A stretch of 64,000 nucleotides of DNA, from positions 668,501-732,500 of the forward strand of contig JACCIC010000179.1 in NCBI GenBank assembly GCA_018907035.1. The letters are read 5' to 3'. A program made the translations under genes and the position numbers. The notes beneath the pieces are model-generated. The model saw nothing but the letters and a program-made list of their open reading frames with translations. It did no database searches and was not told where the DNA came from. This stretch comes from Sycobia sp. Sy_11. Its lineage: Eukaryota; Arthropoda; Insecta; Hymenoptera; Epichrysomallidae. Below, one piece after another: positions 41,346 through 54,306 of the stretch. Positions within the stretch are counted from its first letter, which is position 1. Every line of letters begins with the position of its first letter.

Positions 41346-42480
41346 CCGCACCGCCTGTGGTTCTAAATATAAATGTGTGTGTGTGTGTGTATATATATAA
41401 CGGACCAACGGCCGGTTATAACGCGATTCTAAAGAGACGTATATATAAGCAATCTTAAGGGGTTTAGATATGCGAAACTTTACGACGGACACTTCAGCGT
41501 TACACTCTATAGATAAGCCATTATCCCGCGCTTCATGCACGGCTAAATTCAGGCGGGGAAAGGTTTTGATAATATAATGCGCGCGGGCGCGTGCGTGTTC
41601 GTGCCTGTGTGCCTGTCTGTGTGTAAAATGGCAGCGCTTGCTAGCTATTGTCAGAGCAACATCTAAAGAGTTTAACGGAGTCGAGGACATTTACCATCAG
41701 GCTAGTGGTCACGCAGATGAAATATTTGCTCCCTTTAGTATGTATAAATAAGATATATTTAGCACCGAGAAATGGACAAACTATACTATTATACACGGAT
41801 CAAGCGAGCGACTATTTTTGTTATCACTCTCAATTTTTTAGATATTTATGGGTTTCTGTTTATGGAAAAAGATTTTTCAAATCTGTATAAGCAAAGCATT
41901 TATTTCTACGGCGTTAACATACTACCGAAAAAAAAAAATTACGAATAAGTGTGTCTCGCATGCAATAACACGTTGCGAGCAAATTAAAAACAAAAAAATA
42001 ATTTATCACTCCCACTCAGGGGTTGCAAAGAGAGTCAAGCAAAGTTTTCTTGCAATTTATCTATAATTGACATTGAAGTCGTTGTTCCATATTTCCCGTG
42101 TTGCGAAACATATTTATCTAATTTTTAGAAAATATATTTATATTTTTCAAAGTTGTTTTTGCGCAAGACAGGCGGTATATATGGGAACGAGCCACGTTTT
42201 TGCTATTACAATTCGTTAAATGGCAGGACAAAACAGTTAATTCTGCGGCAATTGGTTTGCCATCAAATTACTTGTCAGAAGCAATTGATTTTATTATCAC
42301 AAAATTTGTATAAGAATTTAATAAAACTAATTCTTGCCGCTGAAATACTGAATTATTAGAGATTTCATTAATACCATTCGTAAAAGCGGATTATTTTTTC
42401 GGTTGATAATAAAAATAACTTTTTATAGTAACTATCTTACACGAAGATGATCAGGTGCTGTCATCTATTCGGTATATATA

Positions 42481-42516
42481 TCTATTTATCTATCTATTTA
42501 TTTATCTATTTATTTG

Positions 42517-42557
<41 letters not shown>
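42481..42557. repeat. TATC/TATT tetranucleotide repeat joined to (AT)n
   Basis: TCTATTTATC-type units at 42481-42515 run into AT alternation at 42519-42557. Confidence 0.93.
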
Positions 42558-42561
<4 letters not shown>

Positions 42562-42707
42562 CATCAAGAATCGTACACATCAAAGGTCAGTGACGCTGTA
42601 ATTACAATCGCTCGAGTTTTGGCGTGTAAATATCAATGGATGCGTCGGCTATTGTCTGTCTCTGAAGCGTGGCACTCTGAAATTATAGGGTTATTATACT
42701 ATATTAT

Positions 42708-42737
42708 ATGCGTTTGTCATGCGTTTGTTTATGCGCG
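42708..42737. repeat. Short tandem duplication of ATGCGTTTGT
   Basis: ATGCGTTTGTC is followed directly by ATGCGTTTGTTT and a partial ATGCG. Confidence 0.8.
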
Positions 42738-43240
42738 TCGCGACAATATATCAGGTGAAGTGTCGAGGACAGTCTAGGCTGCTTTCTAAATTATATATAA
42801 ATATATAATATATGGCGTATAACATGGAGCGTCCACCTGCGGAAATATTACCGGCAAATTTTTTCACGCAATGTTGAACTTCTCCGAAATCGCCACTTAT
42901 AATTGCCCAGTTCCCATTTTTTGTACTTTCTCATACGCATATAGTGAGAGCGGGTCAGTGTGCGAGAGGGGCAAGGAGGGAGTGGGAGAGGTTTTGTGCG
43001 TGTCCGTGTGTGTTTGTGAATAAGACAGAGAAAGGGAGAAGAAGAGGATGTCAACGTAGGAAGAAGAGGGGGAGGAGGTACCGAGATGGAATTAACTGGT
43101 TTTTTTTTTATTTTTTCCCTCTTGCATCGGCGTCTACCTAAAACTGTTTATCTCATTCTTGGAAATTCTAATTAGTACTTGCGGACGAGTGGGAGAGAGA
43201 GAGGGGGGGGATGTTCAAATGTGTATACGAGAGTGGTTTT

Positions 43241-43285
43241 CACTCACTCACTCACTCTCACACACTCTCGTCCCCCCCCCCCCCC
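43241..43285. repeat. (CTCA)n then C run of 14
   Basis: CTCA units at 43241-43259, a CA/CT link, then 14 C at 43272-43285. An 8-base G run sits about 60 bp upstream at 43203-43210. Confidence 0.92.
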
Positions 43286-43446
43286 GCCACTCTTTATCGA
43301 GTCACGCGATTCTGCTCTGGCGTGTGCACAGCGAGCTGCGTTCGAAAACGAAAAACTGCAGCGCGCAGGTAAACAGCCGGCTATTTTTTTTACATATGTA
43401 TACGTGATGCATACACAGTTTCGCTTGTAAAATGACTGCCCGCCGC

Positions 43447-43459
<13 letters not shown>

Positions 43460-43513
<54 letters not shown>
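43460..43513. repeat. (TA)n microsatellite, 54 bp
   Basis: Pure TA after a short GT leader. Confidence 0.97.
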
Positions 43514-43516
<3 letters not shown>

Positions 43517-46500
43517 TCTCTCTGGTCAATTTAGAAACCTCGTCAATGCCGTTAACTCACACTTTCGATTAAGCGCTGTAGAACCGCTTCAACATACGGT
43601 GTTTCATTTGTGCAGCCTCTCGGCCTCCGCGGCGATCTTGAAATTGACGCGCGCGTTCGTTTGTTTCGCAACGGCCCATCAAACGTTTCGGCGTCCACTG
43701 CAATGCATGCCTAACTTATGGATGCAGCTGCCATACGTTGGCGCCGTCACGCCGGTCTCTCGCGGTTCTCGGCCGGCCCGGGGCCTTTAATCAAGTCTGT
43801 TTTTTCGTCTTTTTCGTCTCGCTCGCACGCGCGCGCGTCTGCCTAAACATCATTGATTATCCCTATTTTTTTTCTTCTTGGAATACCGAAGCCCGTCCGA
43901 TCGGTACGCACCGTCGAGGCGACGAAAACGCCCAGACCCCTCCGCGGACGGTCAGAGCGGCGCGCGAGCGCGTGACAGTAAGGCAGGGAATTTCCCTCAA
44001 GCAGATCTCTCTCCTTCCCGCTGTAAGAGCATTCATGACCTACTACTCATTTCATTTGGATTCACACGCGCGCGCACGCACACCATATATTGTGCTACAT
44101 ATATATATGTTGCGATCAGGGAGGAGGAGGACTTGTGGCGGGAGGAAGTGCAGCACTACGAGCCCTCCCCCCATCCTCCTTGGAGTATATAAATGGCAAA
44201 CGCCTTAGTATTCCTCTGTCTCCCACTCTCTCTCTCACTCCAATCCATCCTCTTATAATACACCGATGCACGCGCCTGCCGTTACATAATCGCGTTATCT
44301 TTTCATTGGGAATTCAATGCATTCCTGCCCGCGTTATCCCGCACCTCCGTCCGAACAGTATTATATATATATATATGCTTGCACAAGCGTCGGCCACGAT
44401 AAGTCTCTTCCCATCGTAATTAGGCTGCGAGCCGTCGGGGGGGGGGGCGAGCCGCTCAGGATACAATGCAAGGAGAGAACGAACCAAGAGGAGACTGGGG
44501 GGGGGGAGGAGGAGCAATCGATGCCTCGTTGGCAAGGCGATTCATTGCCGGGAAATAATTAATTGCCCCGAGGTCTTTTGTGTCGTGGTGTCGTCGTCGC
44601 GTTCTGCCTCACCCTCCCCCCTTCCCACACTCCCTGCTCACTCGCTGCCTCTCACCCTCGTAAAGTATATATGCGTGCAGGTATATCACCGCAGCGATTG
44701 GCCCGCCAGACCCATGCACAGCGCCGCGCGGGGTTACGCGCCGCTCGGCACGGATTGGGCGTGAATGTGCCAACGGATTGCGGGCAGCTCGGGTTGCCTT
44801 TTAATTGGGGTCGCGCCGCGTGGATTCGCGCCGCGTGCTCGTACCGCGGCGAGTTCCCCGAGACGATTCATTATACGGCTTATTATATCGGATTCTTTTA
44901 TTATCGAACGCAAGTACATGACTTTACCGCGCGCGCTCGCACAGAGTCTTTCACATCACAACGGGCCGCGGTTGAGCAAATTATCGCATAGTTTAATAAT
45001 AATAATGGCAAGGCTCGAATTGGAAAATTGTCCTCCCTGCCCAGCGGCGTATATAAAGTCGCGCACGCGGTATAAAGAATTTTCCTTATCTTGTCCGTTC
45101 TAAGCCGCTCGAGTCTCCGGTCTAATGGCGCATGGGATGCTTGATTATAAAATATCCTCGCTAAACGTTTTAGACGTATATCTGATAATTGCTTTTGTGA
45201 AAGATTGTCGGAGGTGGGTGGGGGGGGGGTTGGATGCGCGTATCGCGAAGAAATATAATCTAGAAAAACTCGCTTACCCTGTCGCTTAGGCCGCGCGCGC
45301 GTCATTATAGTTGTGGATCATGGCGAAAAAGCGATAACAGATACCTTCTCTGACCCTGAGATGAGAAAAGAGCGACTGCGTATAACCTCGTCGATCAAAC
45401 GATAATTTACCGTATTTATCCTTTAATTCTCGCATTGAATTTTTGCCGTCTACAATTTTGCCGTATTACATTTTCAGCCTCGTTGAATGAGCCATCCTGT
45501 AGACTGTTCGACGTACGCGTATATAGTTAATAATAAGTGCTCCTGAAAAAATGTGTCTAGGGGCTCAACAGCGCCGTAAATCCGTTGAAACTCTGTTAAG
45601 GTTTTCTTGCCCCTGTGCTTACCATTTTGTCGCTATGCGCCCGGCACTGCGCAGATCGGATCGAACACGCGTTCTCTCCCCGATCTTCCGTGTATTAAAA
45701 AAAAAAGAAGAAGAACAAAAAAAAACACGCCTATACCCTTATTAAGACGCACAGAGCCAGAGCGCGGCATCGGCAGATCCATCGCGAAAGATTGCAACGA
45801 GGCAGACTCTCTTTTATACGGACGGCGATAAATATCGTACGAAACGGCCACGTTAATTAATCCACGCGCGCGTTGTACTGAGGCGACGTGGACTGATGAC
45901 TCTCTTCTCGCGCCCCATCCGACCCTCCGCCGCCAACTTTCAACCCTTCGATTGCTCGAAAGGTTTTTTTTTCTTCTATCAGCACTAGCTTTCAGCTCGC
46001 GAGCGCGAGTATCGACCGTGAACGACGTACGTTTTCCGCGTCGTTTTCGGCGTGCTTGAAGAACAGCGGGCGACTTGTATATTAATATGCGGACGCGAGC
46101 GCGCGCGCGCGCGTGTATGTGCGCGTCTGTGTTAACTGCAGGCGCAAAAATATGACATCTGTCCGGCGACGTCGCAGTGCGTGTCAGAACCATGGACGGT
46201 TAAGATTTGACGGTAAAGGACTGCGTTAACGAGCTTCCACGGCTTCGCATTATTATAGGATATATTCGACTTCGACCGGTACCTATGCACCGGCAAATAC
46301 ATGCAGAAATAGGTCGCGCGATTTAAAAAAAAAAAAAAAAAAATATTCGCCGTCGATTCCTTCGCCAGACGAACTGAATTTCTATATGCGCTTATAATCT
46401 CATTCGCAATGTATCTCTTTTCCGAGTTCATTAATGAGAGGCTAAAATTAACGTCCGTCCGTCTCTCTATCACCGTCGCGTTGATGAGACGAATTTCGAC

Positions 46501-46639
46501 TCACTCGTCTACCCCTCCCCCCACCTATCGCCCCCCTCCCTCTCTCTCTCTCACTCTCTCTCTATACTTATATAAATACGCCTCGCGATCCCGCATCAGC
46601 AAGTTCAATAAACTCTCTTCCACGACATCGCTCCATCTC

Positions 46640-46643
<4 letters not shown>
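43514..46643. other. Mixed, partly CpG-rich noncoding block with G runs
   Basis: G runs at 44437-44447, 44497-44506 and 45219-45229, an A run at 46325-46343, and a GC/GT alternating tract at about 46095-46126. An acceptor-like TTTCATTTGTGCAG ends at 43615 and is followed by about 32 open codons, but no donor fits. 44680-44960 is complex and CpG-rich with three ATTGG (inverted CCAAT) elements. No gene is called. Confidence 0.45.

Positions 46644-46689
<46 letters not shown>
46644..46689. repeat. (TA)n microsatellite, 46 bp
   Basis: Pure TA. Confidence 0.97.
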
Positions 46690-46692
<3 letters not shown>

Positions 46693-47539
46693 TGCATATG
46701 TATAGATATATTACACGCGCGGGAGGCCGCGCACGTGCGCAGTATGTATAAGTCGCCCTTGCGAATTTCGTAAATAAAGAGAGCAGCAACGCATGCGCGT
46801 ACGAGCGCTCGCTATGCACACGCACACGCTTGCGCGCTTCTTGGAAATGCATTACGGTCAGTTTTTACAGAATCAGCGGTCGTCCGGCGTTCTCCGTAAC
46901 TATTAATAGCCAGCATTTCCCGACGCATGCGTCAGAGACGCAGCTCCCCACCCCTCCCTATATATATATATATATGACTCCGCACGCTCTGATACGCGGA
47001 CGAGTTGAGTCATTCAATATCTTGAGATAGGGAGCCTGCGCGAGGAAGAGCGCGAGGGTGAGGCAGAGAAACGGCGAGAAATGTTAAAAATAAGTTAATA
47101 ACTAAATCTGCTCCCGTTTCCAGAGAGGAAAAGTACAGGAGAGGAATTTTTATCAAGTGGGAAAGAGGGAACGAACGATCGGCACGCGTGTGTTCGTTGC
47201 ATACAGTCGTAATAACCTTACGCCTCTCAAGAAGGATTTCTTCATATTTTTTTTTTTTTTTTTGTTTTTTTTTTCATTTTTTTTTATTTTTATCGCGCAG
47301 TTTTTCCATTTTCAGCGCGAGCACGCATGCGTCCGTTATAGATACGGACACGTGCACATACGGACACTATGTAGCTACAAGTGCGCTAAATAAACATCAT
47401 CAGCTGCTGCGGACTCAATGAATCAGACCGCAGCGTTATAGTAGCTTAAAATATCTCGATAACCATTCGAAGTCGGGTTTTGTGGCGGGGGGGGGGGGTA
47501 TAGGCGCCCCTAGCTAATAAAATTACACTCGTGCCCACA

Positions 47540-47540
<1 letters not shown>
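46690..47540. other. Noncoding sequence with interrupted T tract and G run
   Basis: T-rich tract at 47247-47291 and a 12-base G run at 47487-47498. A good acceptor-like CTGCTCCCGTTTCCAG ends near 47124 with an open frame after it, but no donor is convincing. Confidence 0.45.

Positions 47541-47578
<38 letters not shown>
47541..47578. repeat. (TA)n microsatellite, 38 bp
   Basis: Pure TA. Confidence 0.97.
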
Positions 47579-47580
<2 letters not shown>

Positions 47581-47773
47581 CGGTTTGCCCAACGATTGCG
47601 CAACGACGCGCGGTCGAAAACTCCTCTATAATATACGTGCATTATGTACATATACGAGCGGTCGCCGATGTGATGCGCGTCTGCGCGTCTTTCCTTGTTT
47701 TTTTCTTTCATTTTTTTCTTTTTATAAAGGTGCGCACAAGTACACGACCACGGTGGCGGAGCCGTGCGTGCGA

Positions 47774-47796
47774 CGCGCGCGCGCGCGCGCATATAA
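47774..47796. repeat. (CG)n alternating tract
   Basis: CG alternation of about 22 bp ending in ATATA. Confidence 0.9.
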
Positions 47797-48771
47797 AGAT
47801 TGCGCAGCGAGCGACCGTTGCTGCTTACGTAACGTAAATAATGCGCGATAACGTCGCGTCGTCGCGTCGCTTCAGCTTGCTGTGTGTGTCTGTGTATGTA
47901 GGGGGGGGGATGTGTGCATTTATGTACGCACGCGTGTATGTATGTATTATGTATGCGAAGCGAAGTATGCATTTATATAGGTATAGGTTTGGCGCACTTG
48001 CGCATTCGTTTGCCCCTGGTTTTCGGTTTTTTTCTTCCTTTTTTTTCCGAGTTGTACCGCTATGATGGCGCTGCCTCGGGAATTCGATTGGACTCGCAGA
48101 CTGCGAGACTGGCAAACCTTTGTTTATTTTTTTATTTTTTTTTTTTTTCTTGCTGAATGGAAAATGAAGGAGAAGAAGAATTTTCGACGCGACGGGTGCA
48201 GTGGCTGTCTGAACATCTGTGATGGCTTGTCTTGGATAAACTTATTTTCGAGTTTTGAAAATACATTTTTATTTTCTCGGAATGAAAGAGAAACATTAGC
48301 CATTGCTATCGATCTTTTTATCGACATTTTCCCGGGTGTATTGTTAAATGTTTGCTCAGATTGACGATTTCCCCGGAAGCCTCGATTTTGATGGTGGAAA
48401 ATTGACGCTGTCCCGTGACTGGTAGATTCCGCAAGACTGTAGCCAGGCACTCTATCGGAATGTCTGGCTCTACTGGCCGTTACTACTAATCGTCACTAGA
48501 AGCTACTTTATATCAGAGTGAAAATGTGAGAGAGAAAAAACTGAACAGATCGGTCAGAATATCATTCCATTAAGTTTAGAAAGTACATAACTTGCAATAC
48601 GTGTGTAAATATAAATTATGCTAATAAGATGACTATATTATAGAATAAATTCTAACCGTATGTATTTATTTCTGAAATTTTTTTTTGCTCGTTTGCAACT
48701 TTCCTACACTCGTTTAAAGTTCCTCGCTACATTTGAAACGCCAACTTTCGCTGATTTCAATAGATATAGAT

Positions 48772-48804
<33 letters not shown>

Positions 48805-49462
48805 CATAGGAAAAATGAAGTACGTAATTTCATATCTAACAATATTTTCCATGCAGCGGGTTATTCGCAAGTTAAAGTATATATTATTTTATATTATATT
48901 AAAAAGGCCAAGATTAAGAAAAAATTATAATTTAAATTCGATAGGACCGAGTTGCAGGTTAAAGTACTTATCGTTATACTTCTGCGATTTCGCGGGTCAT
49001 CCGGGATTGGCGAATTCCGAGGGGTCCGACGTCCGACTCTCTCTCTCTCTCTCTCTCTCTCTTTTCCCAACGAAATTCAACGACAGGTGATAAAGGTGTG
49101 CACGTGCAGATTTTGAAGCGCCGGACTTATACATATATATATACATAAATTAAATATACGAGATCTCTGTCCTCTCTGCCTTCCATCCATTAACGCAGCC
49201 TGTGTGTCTGTAAATTTACCTTCGGTCCTCGTCGGTAATAGCGAGCCCGTCGCAGCACTCCACAGCCACAAATCCAGCAGCGTCGCGCGTCGAGCTTTTT
49301 CGGGACGAGAGAGCCAGGCGTCTCTCGGATGCATCTAATGCGTATTATGCCCGACATTATTGCATACAAAGAAAGTTGCACGAGAGTCACGAGGCGAAGT
49401 CGACTGGCGGGAACGGCTGGCGGGAAAGTACGACAAGGGGGTTTATTCTCCGTCGCTCTTTC

Positions 49463-49465
<3 letters not shown>
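47797..49465. other. Mixed noncoding sequence
   Basis: Contains a 9-base G run at 47901-47909, a T run near 48139-48150, (GA)n at 48774-48802 and (CT)n at 49037-49062. A minus-strand frame at 48124-48450 is not repeat-derived, but I cannot assign it and it has no splice support. Confidence 0.45.

Positions 49466-49513
<48 letters not shown>
49466..49513. repeat. (TA)n microsatellite, 48 bp
   Basis: Pure TA. Confidence 0.97.
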
Positions 49514-49516
<3 letters not shown>

Positions 49517-49810
49517 TGGCTTACTAATTGCGTATTATTTTATGCAAATCTCTATACTGTGACGCTCAAGTTTGCGCTCTTGGGTGAGGGGGGGGGCGAG
49601 GCGGGGCGGGTACAACTTTTGGAAATCTACGGTTTTGCACCCCTTCCAACTTCCCGTGCCCGAGATCTAATACTTCTTGTTCGTTGTATAGCAATATCGC
49701 GTATAATAGTTCGAGTCAGGTGGTACTCTGACACGCGTCTGTATACGTATTATCTAAGCAGTGCTGCTTATTACTCGTGCATAAATACATATATTTATAA
49801 TTCGGTGCAG

Positions 49811-49813
<3 letters not shown>

Positions 49814-49861
<48 letters not shown>
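49814..49861. repeat. (TA)n microsatellite, 48 bp
   Basis: Pure TA with a degenerate TTATATATTTATATATA tail. Confidence 0.96.
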
Positions 49862-49867
<6 letters not shown>

Positions 49868-50223
49868 TTATATATAACCGGGGCGACATTGCTATATCCT
49901 GTATAAGCTCGCGTTTTTTAATTATGATTATTTTTCGTTTTTTCATTCGTTAAAATCTTACCTTGTAGGCATCAGTTGTGCTGTGTATGGCACGTACTTT
50001 CAATTGTTTCCATATGATGCTCGGATTGCGTCGTCAAGACTGAAAATTTTGAATGGATGCGGAATATTTTCTATACATGCACTATTTGTATCCGTCTATC
50101 TAGACATAACCTAGCTTCCCTGCATTACACCGGGAATGTCGAGTTAAGCGCTCTACCATGCAATAGGTATGGATATTTTCTTAGAAAATTCATCTGGGTC
50201 GATTTAGTCATGATTTACGTATG

Positions 50224-50227
<4 letters not shown>

Positions 50228-50264
<37 letters not shown>
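50228..50264. repeat. (GA)n microsatellite, 37 bp
   Basis: Pure GA beside a complex CpG-rich patch (50270-50530). Confidence 0.96.
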
Positions 50265-50267
<3 letters not shown>

Positions 50268-50528
50268 CGCGTGCGTAAAATGTGGCCCCGTACGCGGGCG
50301 GATAAATAGCGCTGGTACTTAAGGACAATTTGCCATCGGTCCGCCGGTGCTCACGTTTACGCCGAATTCGCCGGACGGTAAATGTAATAATGGCCTCGGC
50401 GAAGAGAGAAGTCGTTCGAATGGTGGACGATCGAATCGCGAATCTCCCCTCCGACCAGTGACCGACGACCACGGTAGACGAGCCGCGCGTTACCGCACGT
50501 CCGGTTCTTGTAGATACCGCGTGCAGAC

Positions 50529-50533
<5 letters not shown>

Positions 50534-50588
<55 letters not shown>
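50534..50588. repeat. (TA)n microsatellite, 55 bp
   Basis: Pure TA. An 11-base G run follows at 50696-50706. Confidence 0.97.
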
Positions 50589-50591
<3 letters not shown>

Positions 50592-50706
50592 GCTAATAAT
50601 TGCGCACACATTATGAGAGGGAGAGAGAATCGTCTGCGGATGTCTTTCGTTGTCATTTATGCTCGAAGCATTCGTACACGTGCGGGATGATTGGAGGGGG
50701 GGGGGG

Positions 50707-52090
50707 TAATAATAAGGTAGTGTCGCTGCTTGTAATGTAGTATATTTTGTCATTGAATTTCATTGTAAGTCGATTGAAATGTCGAAGGCCAAGAAGTGCA
50801 AGTTCGTAATTAAATGTCGGAAAGGAAACGCTATCGTTTCTTTTTTTTTTCATTCTTCTATATATATATAATTAATAATGATAATAGCTATTCAATTTAA
50901 AACCAAGGAAACTTGTCATTACAAGATGAAAAAAAGGTATGATAAATATTTCTAGAAACCCGCATTGTTGATATATCTAAAGAAATTTAGTGAACTCACT
51001 GAGAAAACAGCGCAAATCGAAAATATTTTGCAATAAATTATTCTGTAATAAATTAGTACAATTAATTCCCATGTATTATTGATTGACCGAATGATTCCCA
51101 TATCAATCCTGATACTTTGAGCAGTGCAATGCACGATATTCAGTAATTCGCTGTTAATCTTTTAAACTGAATAGGTGAAAATCGAATCATTGCTTGAAGA
51201 ACGGTGAAATGCTCACAAATGAATTACCGAATAATAATCCACTGTTCATGGTGTTCTAATCGAAACAACCGCAACGCGTAAACAGTAAAACATTTGATTT
51301 TGTAAATACAGTAAATTTTTATGATAGTGATTCAAATGAGCATCTTAAAGTCGAATCTCATCTATAATACGACGTGATGAAAAGTCATCATCGTAATTAC
51401 TTGTTCTTCCTCTCTTATACGTTATTGAAACGATGTGTACGCGTTTTTAAAAATATTTGATAAATATTCGCTCGCCTTCGCCTCCTCCATTATCCCCGTA
51501 AAGCTTTTTCCGCCGGTAATTTATAGGAAGTACGGAACGAGGCATCGGACTAACGAGTTATATATTAGTTCAACCAAGTTTTACAGACATTCGACGAAAT
51601 AAATTTTATCACCTTGGATCACATTTGGTATTCCTCCGAATTCAGCTCTCCTTCCCAACGAGAGAAAAGAGATAAAAATACCTTATATATAAAGGACAGA
51701 ACAAGTTATGCTTCTTTTCATTTCTCTCTCTCTCTCTCTCTCTCTCCTTTCGCTGCACGGCCTTTTGTAGTCTTATTCTATTTCTGTGTATATAGTAACG
51801 GCGGCAGCGAGTAGCCTCAAGGAGCCGGTCTTCTTATCATACCGTGAAGTCGTCGAGTTACCTCGTGACGATTCGCCCTTTTATCTGCCCGGATCCGGCG
51901 CGGGGTTGCTCCGCCGCCCGTTCCCTCTTTCAACCGCCCCCTCTCTCCGCCCACTTTCGACCTCTGTATCTCTCTTTCTCTGTATTTCTCTATCAGCGCG
52001 TACTCTCTTCTCTCTTTCCTCCATCCCCCCCTCTCTCTCTCTCTACTTCAAGCCGTCTCCCTTCCGCGCGGGACTCTACTGTGTATATAG
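50707..52090. other. AT-rich then pyrimidine-rich noncoding sequence
   Basis: AT-rich with stops in all frames to about 51600. A (CT)n lies at about 51725-51746. From 51900 to 52080 the + strand is strongly pyrimidine-rich, which would serve as a polypyrimidine tract for the acceptor-like TGTGTATATAG ending at 52090. Confidence 0.45.
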
Positions 52091-52260
52091 GCAAAAAGTC
52101 TCACGATCCTCTCGAGACGGTAGTCGATAAAAAAATGTCCAAAGAAGATTCGGGGTCGGAAGGCTCAAGGGGGAGGAGAGAAAAGTTTCCTTCAAATCCG
52201 CTCGTCTCTGTCCCCTCGCCAAATCCATTCCTCGATGCTTCCGGATATTTCCGCGGCTGA
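52091..52260 (+). CDS. Candidate terminal coding exon, unrecognised
   Basis: After a long pyrimidine-rich tract and the acceptor-like TGTGTATATAG, an open frame starting in phase 1 gives 55 codons and ends with TGA. The product is hydrophilic and charged (KKSHDPLETVVDKKMSKEDS then GSEGSRGRREKFP), followed by a Pro/Ser-rich tail with NPFLDASGYFRG. The composition differs from the Ser/Leu/Phe noise of the pyrimidine tract in the same frame upstream. I recognise no family. It could be a C-terminal exon of a gene upstream, a short alternative exon, or chance. The frame is open back to about 51844, but that part is only translated CT-rich sequence. Confidence 0.15.
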
Positions 52261-53429
52261 CCCTCCGGCTCGGCCCATTCATTCGATGATAACTCGTTAC
52301 GAATACTTATATATATATATATGTTTGTTTTGACCCTCCTGGCTAGCTTTTATGGGCTGAATTCGCGTGTATATTTTTCTCTCTTCTGACGTTTTCGTTA
52401 GATTATGTTATCTCGCTCGGGTACAATTCTGATTTTCTTCATTATCTTTATTAGTGCCAAATATCCTATACAACATCCCCCTTTATTTCCTCAATTTGTT
52501 TTGACTAATTTTTCGTCGATTTTAGACACAGAAATAATAAGAGCGAAAATGGGAGTCGCGTGTCAATGATCATACAGAAAATTCGTATGAGCGCGGTAAA
52601 GAAGACAATGGAAGAAAGGCCAAAACATACTTATACACCGTCGTTCTATCGTTTGTGTGCTCTTCTCCCTCTTTAACCAGGCGCAATACGCTTAAGCACT
52701 GAAGTATTGTTCTTTTACTCAAGGTCTTTCTTCATTCTTTTAAGGAGGCTACCGCAATGATTAAGAAGAGGGCAATATTCTAATTTCGAGCGTCTGCCTG
52801 TCGCGATCGATCCATCGCGCCCATTATATGCACATATATCAGGTGTACATCGAAGGATGTAGCAGCTCTCTTTTGGTCGACCCGATCATCAAAATGCGCT
52901 CTTCTCCACGGCAGTTTACTGCGGCACGGGGGCGTATGATTGTTTCTCGAAGCCAGGGGAAGACTTCTCTTCCGGGAAGAGTCGAACTTCGCGAACGTGG
53001 ATAAAAAATTTTCGCTCGCCCTCGAATGGCAGGTTGTGGTTGAAAGTCGACCGGCTACGCGAATGTGGCGGATAGGGGCCGAGGGGCCGGTAGGGGTAGC
53101 GGCCAATTAAGCAGTCGGCCACCGAAAAGACGAAATTTGTTCGTTCGACCGTTGGGATTCATGAATATTTATGCGCGCCAGCGGGCGAGGGTGGGCGAAA
53201 GAGGGAGAGATATGGAGGCAGGGAGGGAGGGAGCGTATGCGCTCTTAATCACGCCTTGAAATAACCTCTCTCGGTGCTGTGTGGCGTCAGTATGGATGGT
53301 TGACGGCGGGAGGGGGCGCAAGTAACCTTCTTCCGTCTCGTTCGTTATTCCTTCGTCAATTGGCGCGGGCGGCCGAGCTCTCAAATAAATTAATCAGGTT
53401 TACGATCGAAGTTAAAAGAGGGTATATAC
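52261..53429. other. Unique noncoding sequence
   Basis: Mixed composition, CpG-rich from 52900 to 53250. No recognisable exon, RNA gene or mobile element. Confidence 0.5.
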
Positions 53430-53437
53430 ACACATAC

Positions 53438-53487
<50 letters not shown>
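53430..53487. repeat. (CATA)n joined to (TA)n
   Basis: CATA units at 53430-53450 continue into TA to 53487. A 10-base G run occurs at 53630-53639. Confidence 0.94.
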
Positions 53488-53490
<3 letters not shown>

Positions 53491-54207
53491 TGTGTGTAGG
53501 GGAATTATTAACGCTGACCCTCTCTTTCCTCCCATCTCCCTTCTTCCTCTCGCATACCCTGTGCATCAGCTCTTTCTCATCTCTGTCGAGAAGAATTTTA
53601 AGGCAACGATGCACGAGGGATGCGAAAGTGGGGGGGGGGCTGCGGGTCACTGGCTTCTACGTTGTTAAATAAATCCAATCTGCGAAATTCATCGAACTTC
53701 TATGATACGACATACGAGTAGGAAACATGTGCATTTATTCCGCAGCTTATGTAGTATATATAATCGAGCTAAGGCATCGACTATAGTTTTCTATGTTCAT
53801 CGACGGTAAAAATTTATTATGTACCATTTGTTCTGACGCAAAAATCGTTTGCGCATCTATATGTGTGCCTAAATCTTGGGACAGTTCATTGACTGTCAAT
53901 TTTATTTTTCATATAAAGTCGCAGATGAAACAGCGATAATGCGCGCACGCATTTGGAGCGCGTGCTATCTCTCTCTCGCTCGCTCTCTCTCTTTCTCAAA
54001 CCATCAGAATCAAACGTTAATATATCTGGCGCGCCCTTTATCCACAACTAGGCTGCGAGATCCGATGAATTATTAAATTCCTTCTCTGCGGTATAAATCA
54101 TAACGGGCGAGAGCGGTGCAAAGTGCCAAGGCGAGGGGGGGGGCGCAAAATCCGCGCGAGCGCGCACGTGAGCAGCAGCTAGCGAGAACGCGGCGGAGAG
54201 ATAAAAG

Positions 54208-54208
<1 letters not shown>

Positions 54209-54244
<36 letters not shown>
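54209..54244. repeat. (GA)n, left arm of a facing pair
   Basis: 36-bp GA, complementary to the CT tract starting 62 bp downstream. Confidence 0.96.
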
Positions 54245-54248
<4 letters not shown>

Positions 54249-54301
54249 AACCGCGAACGATCAGGAGCACCACGAATCTTCCTGTCGATTTTATTCGTTG
54301 G

Positions 54302-54306
<5 letters not shown>

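Larger units (their letters stand above)
38104..42480. other. 4.4 kb repeat-poor noncoding block
   Basis: The longest stretch free of long microsatellites. It holds a T run near 38360-38373, a (GGC)n-G run at 38950-38972, a (CTTT)n patch near 40410-40425 and a short GT/TA at about 41374-41398. Frames stay under 125 codons without recognisable domains. Two patches of complex sequence look regulatory and are listed separately. Confidence 0.5.

Noticed and set aside
43616..43712. About 32 open codons after TTTCATTTGTGCAG
   Set aside because: The frame ends in a stop without a donor, and no homologous family could be recognised.
47125..47250. Open frame after CTGCTCCCGTTTCCAG
   Set aside because: Runs into a poly-T tract with no convincing donor.
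50120..50160. tRNA-like text on the minus strand (GGTAGAGCGCTTAACTC)
   Set aside because: No acceptor stem, T-arm or B box follows at the right distance. The resemblance is limited to part of a D-arm and anticodon stem.
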